From Streptomyces sp. ISL-87 (GTDB lineage: Bacteria > Actinomycetota > Actinomycetes > Streptomycetales > Streptomycetaceae): 64,000 nt of DNA. The stretch spans positions 18,506 to 82,505 of the forward strand of contig NZ_JAGGOY010000061.1 in assembly GCF_018614095.1 (NCBI RefSeq). Direction: 5' to 3'. The position numbers and the translations under genes are program-made. Within the stretch, counting starts at the first letter, position 1; the number at the start of each line of letters is the position of its first letter. The notes under the pieces were generated by a model. That model was not told the DNA's origin. It worked only from the letters and a program-made list of their open reading frames with translations, and made no database searches. This document shows, piece after piece, positions 61,442 through 64,000 of this stretch.

Positions 61442-62833
61442 TCAGTGGTGGAAGCCCGACCGGGGCTCGGCGGCGGGCACGGGCGGGGGCGTGACGGTGA
61501 GGTGCTGCACGGCCCGCCGGACGTCGGAGACCAGCAGGGCGATCTGATCGCGGGTCACGCCGTGCCGGACCAGGACGCGCTGGATGACCGTGTCCTCGCG
61601 GTCGGCCGGCAGCGGGTACGAGGGCACCTGCCAGCCGCGCATCCGCAGCCGGTCGGAGAGGTCGTAGAGGCTGAAGCCGGCCCCGGCCGGGTCGGTGAGG
61701 GTGTAGGAGACGGCGGGCAGCGCGCCCTGGCCGTCGTAGAGGAGGGTGAAGGGCCCCATCGCGGCGATCTCCCCGGCCAGGTACTGGGCGGTGTCGGCGC
61801 AGGCCTGCTGGACGCGCCGGTAGCCGCCGCGGCCCAGGCGCAGGAACAGGTAGTACTGGGCGATGATCTCGCCGCCGGGGCGGGAGAAGTTGAGGGCGAA
61901 GGTGGGCATGTCGCCGCCCAGGTAGTCCACGTTGAAGACGAGGTCGGCGGGCAGCAGTTCGGCGGTGCGCCACACGATCCAGCCGACGCCGAGCGGGGCG
62001 AGCCCGTACTTGTGCCCGGAGGTGTTGACGGAGGCGACGCGCGGCAGCCGGAAGTCCCACACCACATCGGGGTGGAGGAAGGGGGCGACGAACCCGCCGC
62101 TGGCCCCGTCCACGTGGATCGGGACGTCCCAGCCGTGTGCGGCCTGGATCCGGTCGAGTTCGGCGGAGATCCCGGCGACCGGCTCGTAGTCGCAGGTGTA
62201 GGTGACGCCGAGGATGGCGACGACGCCGATGGTGTTCTCGTCGACGTACGCGGCGAGCTGATGGGGCCGCAGGCCGGTGGCGCCGGGCTCCAGCGGGACC
62301 TGGCGCAGCTCGACGTCGAAGTAGCGGGCGAACTTGTCCCAGCAGATCTGCACCGGCCCGCACACCAGGTTGGGACGGTCGACGGGGAGGCCCTGGGCCC
62401 GGCGGCGCTCGCGCCAGCGCCATTTGAGGGCGAGGCCGCCGAGCATGGCGGCCTCGCTGGATCCGGTGGTGGAGCAGCCGGTGGCGGCGCCGCCGGCCGG
62501 GGCGTTCCACAGGTCGGCCAGGATGTTGACGCAGCGGGCCTCGATCTCGGCCGTCTGCGGGTACTCGTCCTTGTCGATCATGTTCTTGTCGAGGCACAGG
62601 TTCATCAGGCGGCGCACGCCGTCGTCGGACCAGGTGGTGCAGAAGGTGGCGAGGTTCTGGGCCGCGTTGCCGTCGAGGAGTAGTTCGTTGCTGAGCAGCT
62701 CGTAGACCACGCCGGAGGGCGAGTGGTCGTCGGGCATCCGGTACTTGGGGAGGACTTCGCCACTCAGGGCGGAGGCGAACACGTCCGTCTCGGCGTCGAG
62801 GGCACGGGCGTCCTTTGTCTCATGCAGGGCCAT
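61442..62833 (-). CDS. gad: Glutamate decarboxylase
   Basis: 463 aa PLP enzyme converting glutamate to GABA and CO2 in the cytoplasm, consuming a proton. Seen: TTGSSEAAMLGGLALKWRW, HVDGASGGFVAPF, and the PLP-lysine motif VNTSGHKYGLAPLGVGWIVW. N-terminal MALHETKDARALDAETDVFA is longer than the minimal fold, as in related actinobacterial enzymes. No Shine-Dalgarno; TATATT ends 6 nt before the ATG, so a leaderless start is possible. No GABA antiporter gene is adjacent. Confidence 0.92.
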   Translation of the reverse strand: MALHETKDARALDAETDVFASALSGEVLPKYRMPDDHSPSGVVYELLSNELLLDGNAAQNLATFCTTWSDDGVRRLMNLCLDKNMIDKDEYPQTAEIEARCVNILADLWNAPAGGAATGCSTTGSSEAAMLGGLALKWRWRERRRAQGLPVDRPNLVCGPVQICWDKFARYFDVELRQVPLEPGATGLRPHQLAAYVDENTIGVVAILGVTYTCDYEPVAGISAELDRIQAAHGWDVPIHVDGASGGFVAPFLHPDVVWDFRLPRVASVNTSGHKYGLAPLGVGWIVWRTAELLPADLVFNVDYLGGDMPTFALNFSRPGGEIIAQYYLFLRLGRGGYRRVQQACADTAQYLAGEIAAMGPFTLLYDGQGALPAVSYTLTDPAGAGFSLYDLSDRLRMRGWQVPSYPLPADREDTVIQRVLVRHGVTRDQIALLVSDVRRAVQHLTVTPPPVPAAEPRSGFHH

Positions 62834-62960
62834 ATCGGGAATATAGGTGACACAACGCCAGGAAACCGGCTTCAGGTTCCGGCCGACTCTCTGGTGTGAC
62901 CCTCTCCATAGACACCCGGGACTGCCGCAGGATTTATCGTGAAGTAGGCTTATCTGCGCA

Positions 62961-63005
62961 GATCTTCCCGTTCGAGCCACTGGAGCTGGTCCGGACGGGA
63001 AGATC
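62961..63005. promoter_or_regulatory. Inverted repeat in the melC-gad intergenic region
   Basis: GATCTTCCCGT (62961-62971) and ACGGGAAGATC (62995-63005) are perfect inverse complements with a 23-nt spacer, between divergent gad and melC1. Could be an operator or an attenuator-type hairpin upstream of melC1. Not recognised. Confidence 0.5.
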
Positions 63006-63090
63006 ATCCAATTTGGTTCTACCGGCAACTTATCGGCAGATGTCCGGATAGAGAACAAGGGTCAGGTGCGCCCTGATACCTCTTCATGCC

Positions 63091-63516
63091 ATGAACAAGA
63101 TCACCCGCCGACAGGCCTTAGGCACCAGCGTCGGCGCCCTCAGCGCCATCGGCCTCATCGGCGCCGCCGCCCACGTCGCGAACGCCGCCACCCCTGCCGC
63201 CTCCATACCCGGCGGCACCGTCAACGAGGTCTACCAGGGCCGTCGCATCCAGATCACGCCCGCCACGGGCGGCGGCCACCACGGCGGCCACCACGGCGGC
63301 CACCACGGCGCCGGCCTGCCCACCGTCCTGATCGACGGCCGCGAGCTGCACGTGATGCGCAACGCCGACGGCACCTGGATCAGCGTGGTCAACCACTACG
63401 AGACCTTCGCCGATCCCGCCTCACTCGCCCGCGCCGCGGTCCGCGAGCTCCAGGGCGCCACCCTCGCCCCGTTCGCACCGATGTCGATGTCGATGCCGAT
63501 GGGAGGCGCGGCATGA
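63091..63516 (+). CDS. melC1: Tyrosinase cofactor / copper chaperone MelC1
   Basis: 141 aa. Tat-type signal TRRQALGTSVGALSAIGLIG; after cleavage the His-rich GGGHHGGHHGGHHGAG loop can carry Cu(II), then VLIDGRELHVMRNADGTWIS and a PMSMSMPMGG tail. MelC1 delivers copper to MelC2 and aids its Tat export. Codon 10 (63118-63120) is TTA, so translation is expected to depend on bldA tRNA, which fits melanin production being development-linked. melC2 starts at the overlapping ATGA. Confidence 0.93.
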   Translation: MNKITRRQALGTSVGALSAIGLIGAAAHVANAATPAASIPGGTVNEVYQGRRIQITPATGGGHHGGHHGGHHGAGLPTVLIDGRELHVMRNADGTWISVVNHYETFADPASLARAAVRELQGATLAPFAPMSMSMPMGGAA

Positions 63517-64000
63517 CCGTCCGCAAGAACCAGGCCGCGCTCACCCCCGAGGAGAAGCGCGCCTTCACGAACGCTCTGCTCGAACTCAAGCGCACCGGCA
63601 GATACGACCGCTTCGTCACCACCCACAACGGCTTCATAATGAGCGACAACGACTCGGGCGACCGGGTCGGCCACCGCTCCCCCTCCTTCCTGCCCTGGCA
63701 CCGCCGGTTTCTGCTGGAGTTCGAGGCAGAGCTGCAGAAGGTGGATGCGAAGGTTTCGCTTCCGTACTGGGACTGGACCGCGGACCGCACCGCCCGCTCC
63801 TCCCTCTGGGCCGCCGATTTCCTCGGCGGCACCGGCCGCGCCCGCGACGGGCAGGTCCTAGACGGACCGTTCGCGTACGCGGCAGGCAAGTGGGAGATAG
63901 CCGTCCGGGTGGACGGGCGCCCGTACCTGCGCCGCGCGCTGGGCACGGGTGTGGCCGAGCTGCCGACCAAGGCCGAGGTGGATGCCGTACTGGCCATGCC
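63513..64000 (+). CDS. melC2: Tyrosinase MelC2, partial (5' end only)
   Basis: First 162 codons of a type-3 copper monooxygenase; the gene continues past the window. Seen: CuA ligands His in FVTTHNGFIM, GHRSPSFLPWHRRFLLEFE, and the downstream VSLPYWDWTADRTARSSLW. The CuB half is outside the window. ATG overlaps the melC1 stop as ATGA. Converts tyrosine/L-DOPA to dopaquinone, the first step of melanin synthesis. Confidence 0.95.
   Translation, partial: MTVRKNQAALTPEEKRAFTNALLELKRTGRYDRFVTTHNGFIMSDNDSGDRVGHRSPSFLPWHRRFLLEFEAELQKVDAKVSLPYWDWTADRTARSSLWAADFLGGTGRARDGQVLDGPFAYAAGKWEIAVRVDGRPYLRRALGTGVAELPTKAEVDAVLAM

Overview
The window is chromosomal DNA of a Streptomyces (or very close actinomycete). 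Grounds: very high G+C with near-saturated G/C third codon positions, frequent GTG and some TTG starts, rare TTA codons, Tat-type signal peptides, and characteristic genes such as melC1/melC2 tyrosinase, cholesterol oxidase, a SoxR-boxed ABC exporter, DUF6629/DUF6126 proteins and a sigma-factor/CAP fusion. There is no rRNA, no transposase gene and no CRISPR array. One tRNA gene, tRNA-Trp(CCA), is present. Apart from the system described next, most of the window looks like ordinary accessory and semi-core Streptomyces sequence.

Layout. 0-7 kb: a divergent pair of NRPS-independent siderophore (IucA/IucC) synthetases, a methyltransferase, a secreted BBE-type flavoenzyme and a secreted trypsin-like protease. 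7-14 kb: HXXEE and AEC membrane proteins, two fused gene remnants (response regulator and acyltransferase), a DUF350 protein, a GNAT/ATP-grasp fusion, and a convergent adenylation-like membrane protein that lacks expected catalytic lysines. 14-16.6 kb: an ABC exporter behind a textbook SoxR box, a VOC protein and a double hairpin.

16.7-31.3 kb: the most interesting block. A five-gene, overlap-coupled operon ends in an AAA ATPase. A divergent caspase-like protease follows, convergent with a second coupled operon of macro-domain protein, DUF2384-like antitoxin, RES-domain NAD+-degrading toxin and a 1.36-kb-codon CHAT protease. A divergent MerR regulator fused to beta-clamp domains follows from its own MerR-type promoter. 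I read this as a candidate conflict (immunity or programmed-death) locus in which proteases could release a RES toxin and the macro protein could handle its ADP-ribose product. TTA (bldA) codons in the antitoxin-like and CHAT genes suggest developmental control.

31.3-50.8 kb: a WXG-like small protein and partner, a P450, a probably inactive serine-hydrolase homologue, a 121-bp MITE-like element abutting the stop codon of a large secreted subtilase, an MFS exporter, an ATP-dependent DNA ligase, an alpha/beta-hydrolase/ABC-ATPase fusion with its permease, a carbonic-anhydrase remnant, an aldo/keto reductase and a DMF-amidase-like exported protein. 50.8-64 kb: tRNA-Trp, cholesterol oxidase, an AhpD-like/dehydrogenase pair, a serpin remnant, an aldo/keto reductase, the sigma-CAP protein, an SF2 helicase with HA repeats, glutamate decarboxylase, and the melC operon, whose second gene runs off the right edge.

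All functional calls rest on reading motifs by eye. No database search was run.
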